Assembly (NCBI GenBank): GCA_937136755.1
Contig: CAKZOR010000127.1
Span: 1-47,747, forward strand
From: an uncultured Flavobacteriaceae bacterium
GTDB lineage: Bacteria; Bacteroidota; Bacteroidia; Flavobacteriales; Flavobacteriaceae
DNA length: 47,747 bases
Direction of reading: 5' to 3'
Part shown: one piece after another, positions 14,143 through 23,424 of the stretch
Position numbering within the stretch: the stretch's first letter is position 1
Layout of the letters: every line of letters begins with the position of its first letter
The notes under the pieces: generated by a model
Databases searched by the model: none
The model's input: only the letters and a program-made list of their open reading frames with translations
What the model was told of the DNA's origin: nothing
Translations under genes and position numbers: made by a program

Positions 14143-16233
14143 TTAATCTACATTATCGTGTAAGAACGAATTATTACTGCGCAATTGAGTATCTTCATTA
14201 GAATCTGTGCTCAATGTAGTTCTAGAGATCTTACCCTCCGAGGGGCCTTCGGACAAAGAAATACCTTGCCTTTTATAAGCGGGTTCTTTTTCTATCTCTT
14301 CGATCTTATTAATGCTGTTGTTAAATTTATAATTAAAATCTCTTAGCTTTCTTCTTCGCTCGTCTGCACGCTCTTTAAGTAGGGCTTCAATAGGCGCTTC
14401 CATAGGATCCAGTGCTTCCTCTTGAGGTTTTGCTTTTGGAGATTCAACAATTTTCTTTTCAAAAACCATTTCTTCTTCTGGGCGCTCTTGTGTTTCGGGA
14501 GTCGCTTCTTTAGCCGTTCCTAAATGTGCCTCCAGCTCCATATAATCATCTAAGCTGTATCTTTTTTCTCCAGCAGCATTGTATTCCAACACAGGGATTA
14601 CCTCTACAGGGTCTTTAACTTCCATATCCCTAATGTCGTCTCCCAAACTAAATGTAATAGTGGGCGCTTCTTCCTCAGAGACTAATTCTTCCTTTGCAAT
14701 GTCTTGCGCTGAGTAAGATTCTTCAATAGTTTCCTCTGGTGTATTGGAGGAAAGCGAGGCTTCTTCTACTAAAGACTCCTGCTGATCTGCATGATCAATG
14801 GGCAAATCAAAAAGGGTATTTGTAAAATCCATCGTCTCATTTTCACTATAGTCTTCAAAAGTTTCTTCTGCCATTGCTGCTGAGAGATCTTCTGCGTCTA
14901 CTACCTCGAAATCTGCCACTAAAGGCAGGAATGCTTCCTGCTCTGGTGTTGAAGAATGCAAGGACTCTTTGGACCCTTCTACCAGAGTATAAGTTACCTC
15001 CAAATCTAAAATCGCTTGAGTGGTAGGCACCAAAGGATCCGCCTCTTTTACTGGGGCACTTTGTTCAACTTCCTCCATATCAAGGGTGTGAACCACCACT
15101 TCATCACTCGCTTTGGGCTGAGATTCTTCCAAAGGATCTAGAGATTGAAAAGTAGGTTTTTCAGGCGTGAGATTTATAGCCGCACGCTGCTCTTCTTCTA
15201 AAGTGTGAATGATTTTTTTCGATTCTGTATTGACAATATTATTTTGTTGTTCTTGATCAAATCCAGTGGCAATAACAGTAACCGCAATAGCTTCTCCCAA
15301 GGCACTGTCCTCTCCAACACCCATAATGATATTAGCATTATTTCCAGCCTCTGCCTGAATGTATTCATTAATTTCTCCAATTTCATCTATGGTAATCTCT
15401 TGGCTTCCAGATACAATGAGCAACAACACATTTTTAGCTCCCGTAATTTTATTGTCGTTTAAGAGTGGAGAATCTAAGGCCTTAGAAATGGCTTCGTGTG
15501 CCCTACCAGATCCAGAGGCTTGAGAAGATCCCATGATCGCTGTACCAGAATTGGCCAATACGGTTTTGGCATCTCTAAGGTCAATATTTTGAGTGTAGTG
15601 GTGGGTAATTACCTCAGCAATTCCTTTTGCTGCAGTGGCCAATACCTCGTCTGCTTTTGAAAAACCAGCTTTAAAGCCTAAATTCCCATAAACCTCTCTG
15701 AGTTTATTGTTGTTAATGATAATTAACGAATCTACTTGGGATCGCAGATTTTCAATCCCTTTTTGGGCTTGTTCAGAACGCATTTTCCCCTCAAAATGAA
15801 AAGGAATGGTCACAATACCCACAGTTAAAATATCTAATTCTTTGGCTTGTTTGGCAATCATTGGAGCTGCACCAGTCCCTGTACCACCACCCATTCCGGC
15901 GGTAATAAACACCATTTTAGTCGTGGTGTCTAACATGGCTTTAATATCTGTCATACTCTCCAAAGCAGACTGCTCTCCCACCTCTGGGTTAGCGCCTGCA
16001 CCAAGACCTTCTGTAAGCGAAAGTCCTAATTGAATTTTATTGGGTACTGGAGAGTTTTGTAATGCCTGTGCGTCTGTGTTACACACCACAAAGTCAACCC
16101 CGTTAATACCGGACTGGAACATGTGGTTAATTGCATTACTACCTCCGCCGCCAACGCCAATGACTTTAATTACGTTGCTTTGGTTTTTTGGAAGGTCAAA
16201 TGCAATGCTGTCAAATTCGCTGTGATCACTCAT
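14143..16233 (-). CDS. ftsZ: FtsZ, tubulin-like division protein with long C-terminal extension
   Basis: 696 residues, ATG at 16233. The GTPase core covers about 1-325, with the tubulin signature GGGTGTGAAP at about residues 115-124 and 'GVGGGGSNAINHM' near the start. It polymerises into the Z-ring. After the core comes a roughly 310-residue acidic, low-complexity linker, much longer than in E. coli (383 residues in total) but usual for Bacteroidota. A conserved-peptide-like 'EPAYKRQGI' lies about 50 residues from the end and is followed by a further 'LRSNNSFLHDNVD' tail. The gap to ftsA is 27 bases. Followed by a terminator-like hairpin. Confidence 0.97.
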   Translation of the reverse strand: MSDHSEFDSIAFDLPKNQSNVIKVIGVGGGGSNAINHMFQSGINGVDFVVCNTDAQALQNSPVPNKIQLGLSLTEGLGAGANPEVGEQSALESMTDIKAMLDTTTKMVFITAGMGGGTGTGAAPMIAKQAKELDILTVGIVTIPFHFEGKMRSEQAQKGIENLRSQVDSLIIINNNKLREVYGNLGFKAGFSKADEVLATAAKGIAEVITHHYTQNIDLRDAKTVLANSGTAIMGSSQASGSGRAHEAISKALDSPLLNDNKITGAKNVLLLIVSGSQEITIDEIGEINEYIQAEAGNNANIIMGVGEDSALGEAIAVTVIATGFDQEQQNNIVNTESKKIIHTLEEEQRAAINLTPEKPTFQSLDPLEESQPKASDEVVVHTLDMEEVEQSAPVKEADPLVPTTQAILDLEVTYTLVEGSKESLHSSTPEQEAFLPLVADFEVVDAEDLSAAMAEETFEDYSENETMDFTNTLFDLPIDHADQQESLVEEASLSSNTPEETIEESYSAQDIAKEELVSEEEAPTITFSLGDDIRDMEVKDPVEVIPVLEYNAAGEKRYSLDDYMELEAHLGTAKEATPETQERPEEEMVFEKKIVESPKAKPQEEALDPMEAPIEALLKERADERRRKLRDFNYKFNNSINKIEEIEKEPAYKRQGISLSEGPSEGKISRTTLSTDSNEDTQLRSNNSFLHDNVD

Positions 16234-16260
16234 AAATTTGGGTTCTTATATTTTGGTATT

Positions 16261-17586
16261 TTATTCTGCGTTGTCTAAAAAATCTTTCAATTTCTCTGAC
16301 CATTTGTCAAAGATGTTTTTCCTTGGGGCTTTGGCCGCCTCCGGCGCCTTCTCAGCCGATGCTGCTTCAGCAACCTCTTCTTGAACTTCTTCCGTTGCGA
16401 ACTCTGTTAGCGGTTTGTGCTTCGCATCTGAAGCGACCGCACTCATTAATAAGCCTACCCCTGTAGCGTATAATGGCGAAGCAATTTCTTCTTCAGAATC
16501 TCCTGCAAGGTGCTCGTTGGGATACCCAATTCGGGTGTCCATCCCGGTAATGTATTCTACCAGTTGCTTGAGGTGTTTTAGCTGACTTCCTCCACCTGTA
16601 AGCACTATACCACCAATGAGTTTTTTCTTTTGCTCCTCATGGCCGTAATTTTTAATTTCTACATAAACCTGCTCTATAATTTCTACGACTCTTGCGTGAA
16701 TAATTTTAGAGAGGTTCTTTAGGGTAATCTCTTTTGGATCCCTTCCTCTTAATCCTGGAATAGAGACAATTTCATTGTCTTTGTTTTCTCCTGGCCAAGC
16801 AGACCCAAACTTTATTTTCAATAACTCTGCCTGCTTTTCAATAATGGAGCAGCCCTCTTTAATATCTTCTGTAATGACGTTACCCCCAAATGGGATCACG
16901 GCAGTATGGCGTATAATACCATCTTTAAAAATGGCCAGATCCGTAGTACCCCCTCCTATATCTATGAGCGCCACACCAGCTTCTTTTTCTTCCTGACTCA
17001 AGACTGCATTGGCAGACGCTAGAGGCTCAAGGGATATTTCTCCCAGATTTAGACCAGCACTCTTAATGCAGCGAACAATATTTTTTATAGAAGACACCTG
17101 TCCTACAACCACATGGAAATTGGCTTCTAGACGCCCACCATACATACCCATGGGCTCTTTTATTTCTGCCTGACCGTCTACCTTAAACTCCTGGGGTAGT
17201 ACATGAATAATTTCCTCTCCTGGAAGCATCACTAATTTATACACCTGGTTGCAAAGGTTGTCTACGTCTTCATAACCAATCACTTCTTCTGAATTGGCAC
17301 GCGTAATATAATCTGAGTGTTGTAGCGAACGAATATGCTGTCCGGCTATTCCCACAGATACCGTATCTATTTTCAAACCAGAATCTGTTTCTGCTTGTTG
17401 CACCGCTTGCTGAATAGACTCAATGGTTTGTGTAATATTATTCACCACACCTCTGTGAACCCCCAAACTTTTAGATTTCCCAATACCGAGAATTTCTATT
17501 TTACCATACTCGTTCTCCTTCCCAATAATGGCTACGATCTTTGTAGTTCCAATATCTAAGCCAACAGAATAATTTGTCTCTTTCAT
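16261..17586 (-). CDS. ftsA: FtsA, actin-like Z-ring anchor
   Basis: 441 residues from ATG 17586, chosen because the protein then starts 'MKETNYSVGLDIGTTKIVA' as in relatives; an in-frame ATG ten codons upstream (17616) would overlap ftsQ. Actin-fold ATP-binding elements are 'GLDIGTTK', 'ALIDIGGGTTDLAIF' and 'GIVLTGGGSQL'. FtsA tethers FtsZ to the membrane through a C-terminal amphipathic helix; the end here, 'KNIFDKWSEKLKDFLDNAE', fits that role. The Ala/Glu-rich linker before it is poorly conserved. Confidence 0.96.
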   Translation of the reverse strand: MKETNYSVGLDIGTTKIVAIIGKENEYGKIEILGIGKSKSLGVHRGVVNNITQTIESIQQAVQQAETDSGLKIDTVSVGIAGQHIRSLQHSDYITRANSEEVIGYEDVDNLCNQVYKLVMLPGEEIIHVLPQEFKVDGQAEIKEPMGMYGGRLEANFHVVVGQVSSIKNIVRCIKSAGLNLGEISLEPLASANAVLSQEEKEAGVALIDIGGGTTDLAIFKDGIIRHTAVIPFGGNVITEDIKEGCSIIEKQAELLKIKFGSAWPGENKDNEIVSIPGLRGRDPKEITLKNLSKIIHARVVEIIEQVYVEIKNYGHEEQKKKLIGGIVLTGGGSQLKHLKQLVEYITGMDTRIGYPNEHLAGDSEEEIASPLYATGVGLLMSAVASDAKHKPLTEFATEEVQEEVAEAASAEKAPEAAKAPRKNIFDKWSEKLKDFLDNAE

Positions 17587-17599
17587 CTGAGTATTATTA

Positions 17600-18319
17600 T
17601 TAATTTTTGGTGGCAACCACCTGATTTTTAAACCTTACATCTACCAAAGAATAGCTTTGGAGACTATTTTCTTTTAGGGCTTTATTGTAAAAAGCTTTAA
17701 AATTTGAAGTCTTTTCTTGAAGTGCTGTAGCTGCTCCAAGGCGAACTTCAAATTGATCTAACCTACATTGCAACACATAGTCTTGATCTTTAATCACCCT
17801 AATTCCCACAATATTCTTTTTCAAGAAAACATCTCGGGACACAAATTCAATTATTTTATGACAATCAGATAAACTTAGCGCAGAGATATTCCCACTAATA
17901 ATGGGCACTCTAGAAGAATGAAACTCAGAAAGTGGCATAGCCATTCCGCTAGTATCTAAGTAATAAACGGAATCCGTCACTACCCTGGCTTCTGGAGTTC
18001 TCTGTGTAAGTAAGGCCCTAAGTGCCCCATCTACAGTCATATAAACTGTGGCATTCTGAAGCATAGGGTCTTCACTGAGCCACCGCTCAATTGTACTCAA
18101 AGCTACTTTTTCTTTTGGGGCTTTAAAAGCCCCTTTCTGTTTAACTATTAACATTTTATTAACCGCCTCATAGGTAGTGTACAAATTGTCATTCCCAATA
18201 AATTTTAAGTCAATCTCAGTGACTATTCTTCGCTCATTTCTGTAATTAGTAAAAGCGTATAGGCCCACCAAAACAAAGCAGAGGAGAAGCATTTGAAAAA
18301 CCTTTAATACCTTTTTCAT
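17600..18319 (-). CDS. ftsQ: FtsQ-like divisome protein
   Basis: 239 residues, ATG at 18319 inside the last four bases of murC. One N-terminal membrane span ('VFQMLLLCFVLVGLYAFTNY') is followed by a periplasmic region with a weak POTRA-like start ('EIDLKFIGNDNLYTTYEAVNKML') and an FtsQ domain ('LSTIERWLSEDPMLQNATVYMTVDG'; 'RVVTDSVYYLDTSGMAMPLSE'). FtsQ sequences diverge strongly; position between murC and ftsA settles the call. It would bridge early and late division proteins. Confidence 0.88.
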   Translation of the reverse strand: MKKVLKVFQMLLLCFVLVGLYAFTNYRNERRIVTEIDLKFIGNDNLYTTYEAVNKMLIVKQKGAFKAPKEKVALSTIERWLSEDPMLQNATVYMTVDGALRALLTQRTPEARVVTDSVYYLDTSGMAMPLSEFHSSRVPIISGNISALSLSDCHKIIEFVSRDVFLKKNIVGIRVIKDQDYVLQCRLDQFEVRLGAATALQEKTSNFKAFYNKALKENSLQSYSLVDVRFKNQVVATKN

Positions 18320-19656
18320 AACAAAGCCTTTTTAAAATGAACCACTTGTTTTCCTATGTCCCCAGCACCTAAACTCACCAAGACCTCGGGAGGATTTTCT
18401 TTAAGATTTTTCAATACCTCTGCCACAGTCAATTTTGATTTTTTCTTTGAGCTGATCAAACCGAGCAACCACTCAGAGGTGACCCCTTCAATAGCTTGCT
18501 CCCTGGCTGGATAAATATCCAATAAAAACAGGCTGTCGAACTGAGACAAACTGGCCGCAAATTCATGGGCAAAATCTTGGGTGCGCGAATACAAATGCGG
18601 TTGAAAAATGGCGGTGATTTTTTTATTTGGATACTGCGCCCTCAATGTTTGGTATATGGCATTTATAGCCGTTGGATGGTGGGCATAGTCGTCTACATAA
18701 ACCCTATCTGGCCTATTAATCTCATAAGAAAAACGCCTGGCAATTCCCTTAAAGCCCGACAATGCTTTAATTAAATCATGAGCAGGAACCCCCTGAGAAT
18801 AAGCCATGGCAAAAGCCACAAGCGCATTGAGCACATTGTGCTTGCCTGGCATAGGAAAATATACTGCTTTAAAAGTTTCCCTAGGGGTATGAATATTAGC
18901 CAAAGTCCGTCCAGAGACTACTTTTAAATCCGAAATATAATAATCTGAACTCTCCCGTTCCCCATAGCTAATTCCCGGGATAGCCAGGTCTTCATGAACA
19001 AACAAATTTTCCTTCAATGGTACAAGTCCCGCAAAGGAATAAAAGCTGTCTTCGAGCGCTTTGGCAGACTTGTAAATATCTAAATGATCTGCATCTGTAG
19101 AAGTAATACAAGCTACATTAGGAGATAAATTCAAGAACGACCTATCAAATTCGTCTGCCTCTACCACGGTAATTTCCGTGTCTTTAAGCAATAAATTACT
19201 GCCAAAATTATGTGCTATACCTCCCAAAAAAGCGGTGATATTCACCCCTGAAGCATCTAGTAAATAAGCCAGCATGGCAGAAGTAGTTGTTTTTCCGTGG
19301 GTACCAGCTACCGCGTAACAGAAGCTCAATTCAGTAGATTCTCCTAACAAAACAGCCCTTTTAATCATCTTAAAGCCATTGATTTTAAAATAAGAAAACC
19401 AATCGCTGTTTTGCGGAACCGCAGGCGTATAGATCACTTTAGTGACAGCAGGACTATTGAATTCTTTTGGCAACAACGCGCTATTGTCCTCATAAAATAC
19501 CCTAATTCCCAATGACTCTAAAGATGTAGTAATATCCGACTCAGCAAGATCATAACCAACAACACAGCAACCCTTTAAGGCGAAATACTTAGCCAAGGCC
19601 GACATTCCTATACCGCCTATTCCTAAAAAAAAGTATGTGTCTAAAGTATTTTTCAT
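18316..19656 (-). CDS. murC: MurC, UDP-N-acetylmuramate--L-alanine ligase
   Basis: 446 residues, ATG at 19656. Adds L-Ala to UDP-MurNAc in the cytoplasm. Rossmann start 'YFFLGIGGIGMSALAKY', ATP loop 'VAGTHGKTTT' at about 117-126, 'EADEFDRSFL', 'ADHLDIY' and 'YVDDYAHHPTAI' are all characteristic. Separated from murG by 129 bases in which I see no convincing promoter. The ftsQ start lies in its stop (ATGA). Confidence 0.96.
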   Translation of the reverse strand: MKNTLDTYFFLGIGGIGMSALAKYFALKGCCVVGYDLAESDITTSLESLGIRVFYEDNSALLPKEFNSPAVTKVIYTPAVPQNSDWFSYFKINGFKMIKRAVLLGESTELSFCYAVAGTHGKTTTSAMLAYLLDASGVNITAFLGGIAHNFGSNLLLKDTEITVVEADEFDRSFLNLSPNVACITSTDADHLDIYKSAKALEDSFYSFAGLVPLKENLFVHEDLAIPGISYGERESSDYYISDLKVVSGRTLANIHTPRETFKAVYFPMPGKHNVLNALVAFAMAYSQGVPAHDLIKALSGFKGIARRFSYEINRPDRVYVDDYAHHPTAINAIYQTLRAQYPNKKITAIFQPHLYSRTQDFAHEFAASLSQFDSLFLLDIYPAREQAIEGVTSEWLLGLISSKKKSKLTVAEVLKNLKENPPEVLVSLGAGDIGKQVVHFKKALL

Positions 19657-19785
19657 TAATAAAATTGCGCAAAATTCAATCCCGTATATGTAGTATTAAA
19701 ATACGTGAACAGTATTTTTAATGCTCTTTTATGACTAAAGTCTATGCCTTTGCAATGTTGTTTAATAATATTTATACCTGTTGAT

Positions 19786-20886
19786 TTATTTTGGATGTTT
19801 TTCGATGATTTTTTTAATGGTCTTTACAATAGTGTCGGTTGCATGGGGCTTGGCCATTTTTTGCATGGCATCTCGCATAGAGGATTGAAGTGCCAAATCT
19901 TTGGTGACACGCTCAAATACCCCCTGAAAATCATTTTCTAAGTCTGCCTCTTGAATCATTTTACCTGCACCCATAGCAACAACCGCTGCTGCATTTTTTG
20001 TTTGGTGGTCTTCTGCCACGTTAGGCGATGGTATTAATAGGGCTGGTTTCCCCACAAGCATTAATTCAGATACGGCTCCTGCACCTGCCCTTGAAATTAC
20101 ATAGTCCGCAGCAGTATAAGCTAGTGGCATATTTGAAATAAAATCAAATAACTGCACCTTATCCGACTGGAATCTCTTGTATTCATCGTAATACAAAGCG
20201 CCACATTGCCACAACAATTGAATTCCCTGACTGTCAAAATAAGACAATTGACTGGCTATAAATGCATTGATTTTTTTTGCCCCTAAACTCCCTCCTAGCA
20301 CCAATAAGACAGGAAGATTGGACTGAAGCTTAAATTCCATGAGGCCCTTTTCTTTTGGAGGTAATTCGTACTGAATACCCGCTCTTATTGGATTTCCTGA
20401 ATAGACTAGCGCTGTTTCTGGAAAATACTTCTCCATATTGGGATAAGCCACACAAATAGCCTTTGCTTTTTTGGAGAGCCATTTATTGGTCACCCCTGCG
20501 TAAGAATTCTGCTCTTGAATGAGGGTTGGGAATCCCAGCCACTGAGCCATTTTAAGCAAAGGGGCTGAGGCGTAGCCTCCGGTGCCAATCACCAAATCTG
20601 GCCTTACACGCAATAGAATAAAAAAAGACTGCCAAAGACTCCACAGTAACTTGAAAGGAAAAACAAGCAAAGCAACAGATAGTTTTCTAGACAGTCCAGA
20701 AATCCAAAGCCCTTTAATAGCGTATCCGGCCTCTGGAACTTTTTTCATTTCCATTTTTCCCAAAGCCCCTACGAACAAAAATGACGCATTGGGATAAGCC
20801 TTTTCTAGGCCTTGAGCAATGGCAATAGCAGGATAAATATGACCTCCTGTTCCACCTCCAGATAATATGAATTTATAGCTGCTCAC
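19786..20886 (-). CDS. murG: MurG, lipid I GlcNAc transferase
   Basis: 366 residues with a GTG start at 20886 that overlaps the ftsW stop by 14 bases; the resulting start 'SSYKFILSGGGTGGHIYPA' is the family's first glycine-rich loop. Converts lipid I to lipid II on the inner membrane face. 'QEQNSYAGVTNK', 'VLGGSLGAKKIN' and the UDP-GlcNAc site 'SRAGAGAVSELMLVGKPALLIP' are present. GT28 family, usual length. Confidence 0.96.
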   Translation of the reverse strand: MSSYKFILSGGGTGGHIYPAIAIAQGLEKAYPNASFLFVGALGKMEMKKVPEAGYAIKGLWISGLSRKLSVALLVFPFKLLWSLWQSFFILLRVRPDLVIGTGGYASAPLLKMAQWLGFPTLIQEQNSYAGVTNKWLSKKAKAICVAYPNMEKYFPETALVYSGNPIRAGIQYELPPKEKGLMEFKLQSNLPVLLVLGGSLGAKKINAFIASQLSYFDSQGIQLLWQCGALYYDEYKRFQSDKVQLFDFISNMPLAYTAADYVISRAGAGAVSELMLVGKPALLIPSPNVAEDHQTKNAAAVVAMGAGKMIQEADLENDFQGVFERVTKDLALQSSMRDAMQKMAKPHATDTIVKTIKKIIEKHPK

Positions 20887-22069
20887 TTAATATTTCTAAA
20901 GGGTTTGTTGTTTCTTCTGTAACTGCTTCAGGTGCCGTTTGGGCCTTTTTATTACTCGCACTTAGTATAATACCCAGGGCCAAACAAGTCATCCAAATAG
21001 AGGTTCCACCGCTACTAATGAGCGGCAAGGTTTGCCCAGTCACTGGCAAAAGAGATACGGCCACTCCCATATTAATAAAAGCCTGAAATACAATAGGTAA
21101 ACCCACCCCTAAAGCGATGAGTTTAGCAAAAAAAGTAGGTGCCCCATTGGCAATAACTATGATCCTAATGAGTAAAAACAAGTATAGACCCAAAATAATA
21201 AAGCCTCCTATCATACCGTACTCCTCAATAATAATGGCAAAAATAAAATCCGATGAGCTCTGAGGTAAAAAGTTTTTCATCACACTTTTTCCTGCCCCTA
21301 ATCCAAAAACACCTCCGGTGGCAATAGCAATTTTAGCACGCTCTACCTGATAATCTGCCTCGGTAATTTCATCTGAAGAAAAATTTTCAATACGACTCAT
21401 CCAAGTGTCTACCCTATTGGGAAAAAGCCCAGGAAAAGCCTTTGCAGTCATGACAAACAATGCGCCCATAACCAAACCCGTCGTGGCTATCCCTAAAAGG
21501 TATTTAAATGGGTAACCTCCAATAAAACAAAGCATCATGACCATGGAAAAAAGAATAGCAGCCGTAGAAAAATTGGCTGGAAAAACCAAAGCAACTACAC
21601 TAAAAACCGGTAACCACAAGGGCAGTATAGATTCTGTAAACCGAATGGATTGGTCTTTAATTTTAGACAGATACCTCGCTATATAGACCATTAAAACCAC
21701 CATGGCCAAAGTAGAGGTCTGAAAACCTATAGAGGTAAAGGGAATTTTAATCCACCTACTGGCATTGGCACCATCAATGGTACTTCCTTGCGCCAAGGTG
21801 TACACCAATAACAGCAAGACTATAGGCATTCCTATAAGCGAAAGTCCCTTAAAAAAATGAGTGGGTATTTTATGTATTCCAAACATAATGACAAAACCCA
21901 TACCCAATAGAAATGCATGCTTGGCCAAGTGACCTATGGCCGTGCCATTTTGCACCACATTCTCTAAGTTACCACTGGCACTATACACAGGCAAGAAAGA
22001 TATGAGCGCTAACAGCGCTACTACCGCCCACATGGCTTTATCTCCTTGTATGTTTTTAAATATGCCCAA
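20873..22069 (-). CDS. ftsW: FtsW, SEDS-family septal glycosyltransferase
   Basis: 398 residues. The only upstream start that keeps the family's 'FKNIQGDKAMWAVVALL' beginning is TTG at 22069, two bases after the murD stop; the first ATG (residue 13) would remove it. Ten or so membrane spans are visible. SEDS landmarks are 'GANASRWIKIP', 'FSSDEITEADYQVERAKIAIATGG', 'GLGAGKSVMKNFLPQSSSDFIFAIIIEEYG' and 'TGQTLPLISSGGTS'. Works with the FtsI penicillin-binding protein to polymerise lipid II at the septum. Confidence 0.95.
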   Translation of the reverse strand: MGIFKNIQGDKAMWAVVALLALISFLPVYSASGNLENVVQNGTAIGHLAKHAFLLGMGFVIMFGIHKIPTHFFKGLSLIGMPIVLLLLVYTLAQGSTIDGANASRWIKIPFTSIGFQTSTLAMVVLMVYIARYLSKIKDQSIRFTESILPLWLPVFSVVALVFPANFSTAAILFSMVMMLCFIGGYPFKYLLGIATTGLVMGALFVMTAKAFPGLFPNRVDTWMSRIENFSSDEITEADYQVERAKIAIATGGVFGLGAGKSVMKNFLPQSSSDFIFAIIIEEYGMIGGFIILGLYLFLLIRIIVIANGAPTFFAKLIALGVGLPIVFQAFINMGVAVSLLPVTGQTLPLISSGGTSIWMTCLALGIILSASNKKAQTAPEAVTEETTNPLEILSEQL

Positions 22070-22071
22070 TC

Positions 22072-23424
22072 TTATAAGTTTTTAACAGCAGCTTTAAACT
22101 GATCTCCCCTGTCTTCGTAATTTTTAAATAAATCAAAACTCGCACAGGCTGGAGACAACAAAACCGTCTCGCCTTTTTCTGCAATTTTATAGGCTATTTT
22201 AACGGCCTCATCCATAGAAGTCGTTTCTACCAATATATCTGTGGCCTTTGAAAAGACTGATTTTAGGGTGTTATTATCTGTCCCCAAGCAAATAATTGCT
22301 TTCACCTTCTCTCTAACCATGGACATTAATGGCATATAATCATTTCCTTTGTCTACCCCTCCAACAATCCAAACCATAGGCGTTTTAACACTGTCTAACG
22401 CATAGAAAGTGGCATTGACATTGGTTGCTTTTGAGTCGTTAATATAAGTGACATGTTGGATTTTAAGCACTTTTTCTAAACGATGTGGCGCTCCTTGAAA
22501 ATGTTGCACACTATTGCGTATGGTTTCTTTTCTTATCTGAACCAAGGCTGCTGCTGCGGAAGCTGCCATGGTATTTTTAACGTTATGAGTGCCCTCTAGG
22601 GCCAATGTATTGATCTGCATGCTAAATGTTTTTTGGTCCAATGCTATTTCTATGTTTTCGCCTTTTTGACAGGCGCCATTATTAATTGTTTTTTGTGTAC
22701 TAAATGGGATTCTTTTTCCTGTTTCGGGAAACTGAGCTAAAGCAGCCCCAATCACCTCACAATCTGCGTCATAGATTAAATAATCCGTAGGCAATTGATT
22801 CATTGATATGCGAAACTTTGCCGCCGTATAACGATCCATATCATAGCCGTATCGGTCTAAATGATCTGGAGATATATTGGTGATTACAGCGATATGTGGC
22901 CTAAAATTTTCAATATTGTCCAATTGAAAACTACTGAGCTCTAATACGTAGTAATCTATCTTTTTAGCCTCTGGCAAATGGGCTTCATACACCAGTTTCG
23001 CAAAGCTTAGGCCAATATTACCCCCCATAGCGACAGCCTTCCCGTCGGATGTCAAAATATGATGGGTCAGCATGGTGGTGGTGGTTTTGCCGTTACTGCC
23101 AGTAATACCTATTAAAACAGCGTCGGTATAACGAGCCGCAAATTCCACCTCATCAATCACCGGAACCCCTTTCTGGCGCAATGCCAAAACCAAGGGTACC
23201 GTATCTGGAATACCAGGGCTTTTAACCACAAGATCTGCTGCCAAAATAGCGGCTTCACTGTGTCCATTTTCCTCCCAAGGAATCTCATTTTGTACAAGAA
23301 CGTTTTTAAAGGCAGCTTGAATAGTGCCATGATCGGACACCAATACACGGTACCCTTGTTGCTGCCCTAAAAGGGCGGCACCAACACCACTCTCCCCTGC
23401 ACCTAAAACTGCTAGAAATTTCAT
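22072..23424 (-). CDS. murD: MurD, UDP-MurNAc-L-Ala--D-Glu ligase
   Basis: 450 residues from ATG 23424, giving '[19 protein letters not shown]'; the A of the ATG is shared with the mraY stop (TAATG), a tight translational coupling. Adds D-Glu to UDP-MurNAc-L-Ala. ATP loop 'IGITGSNGKTTTT', 'VITNISPDHLDRYGYD', 'APHRLEKVLKIQHVTYINDSKATN' and 'VWIVGGVDKGNDY' are all family motifs. A 19-codon in-frame extension to 23481 lies inside mraY and is not used. Confidence 0.96.
   Translation of the reverse strand: MKFLAVLGAGESGVGAALLGQQQGYRVLVSDHGTIQAAFKNVLVQNEIPWEENGHSEAAILAADLVVKSPGIPDTVPLVLALRQKGVPVIDEVEFAARYTDAVLIGITGSNGKTTTTMLTHHILTSDGKAVAMGGNIGLSFAKLVYEAHLPEAKKIDYYVLELSSFQLDNIENFRPHIAVITNISPDHLDRYGYDMDRYTAAKFRISMNQLPTDYLIYDADCEVIGAALAQFPETGKRIPFSTQKTINNGACQKGENIEIALDQKTFSMQINTLALEGTHNVKNTMAASAAAALVQIRKETIRNSVQHFQGAPHRLEKVLKIQHVTYINDSKATNVNATFYALDSVKTPMVWIVGGVDKGNDYMPLMSMVREKVKAIICLGTDNNTLKSVFSKATDILVETTSMDEAVKIAYKIAEKGETVLLSPACASFDLFKNYEDRGDQFKAAVKNL

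Noticed and set aside
19657-19785. Possible internal dcw promoter between murG and murC
   Set aside because: No exact TAnnTTTG with a spaced TTTG on the minus strand; only loose AT-rich matches.
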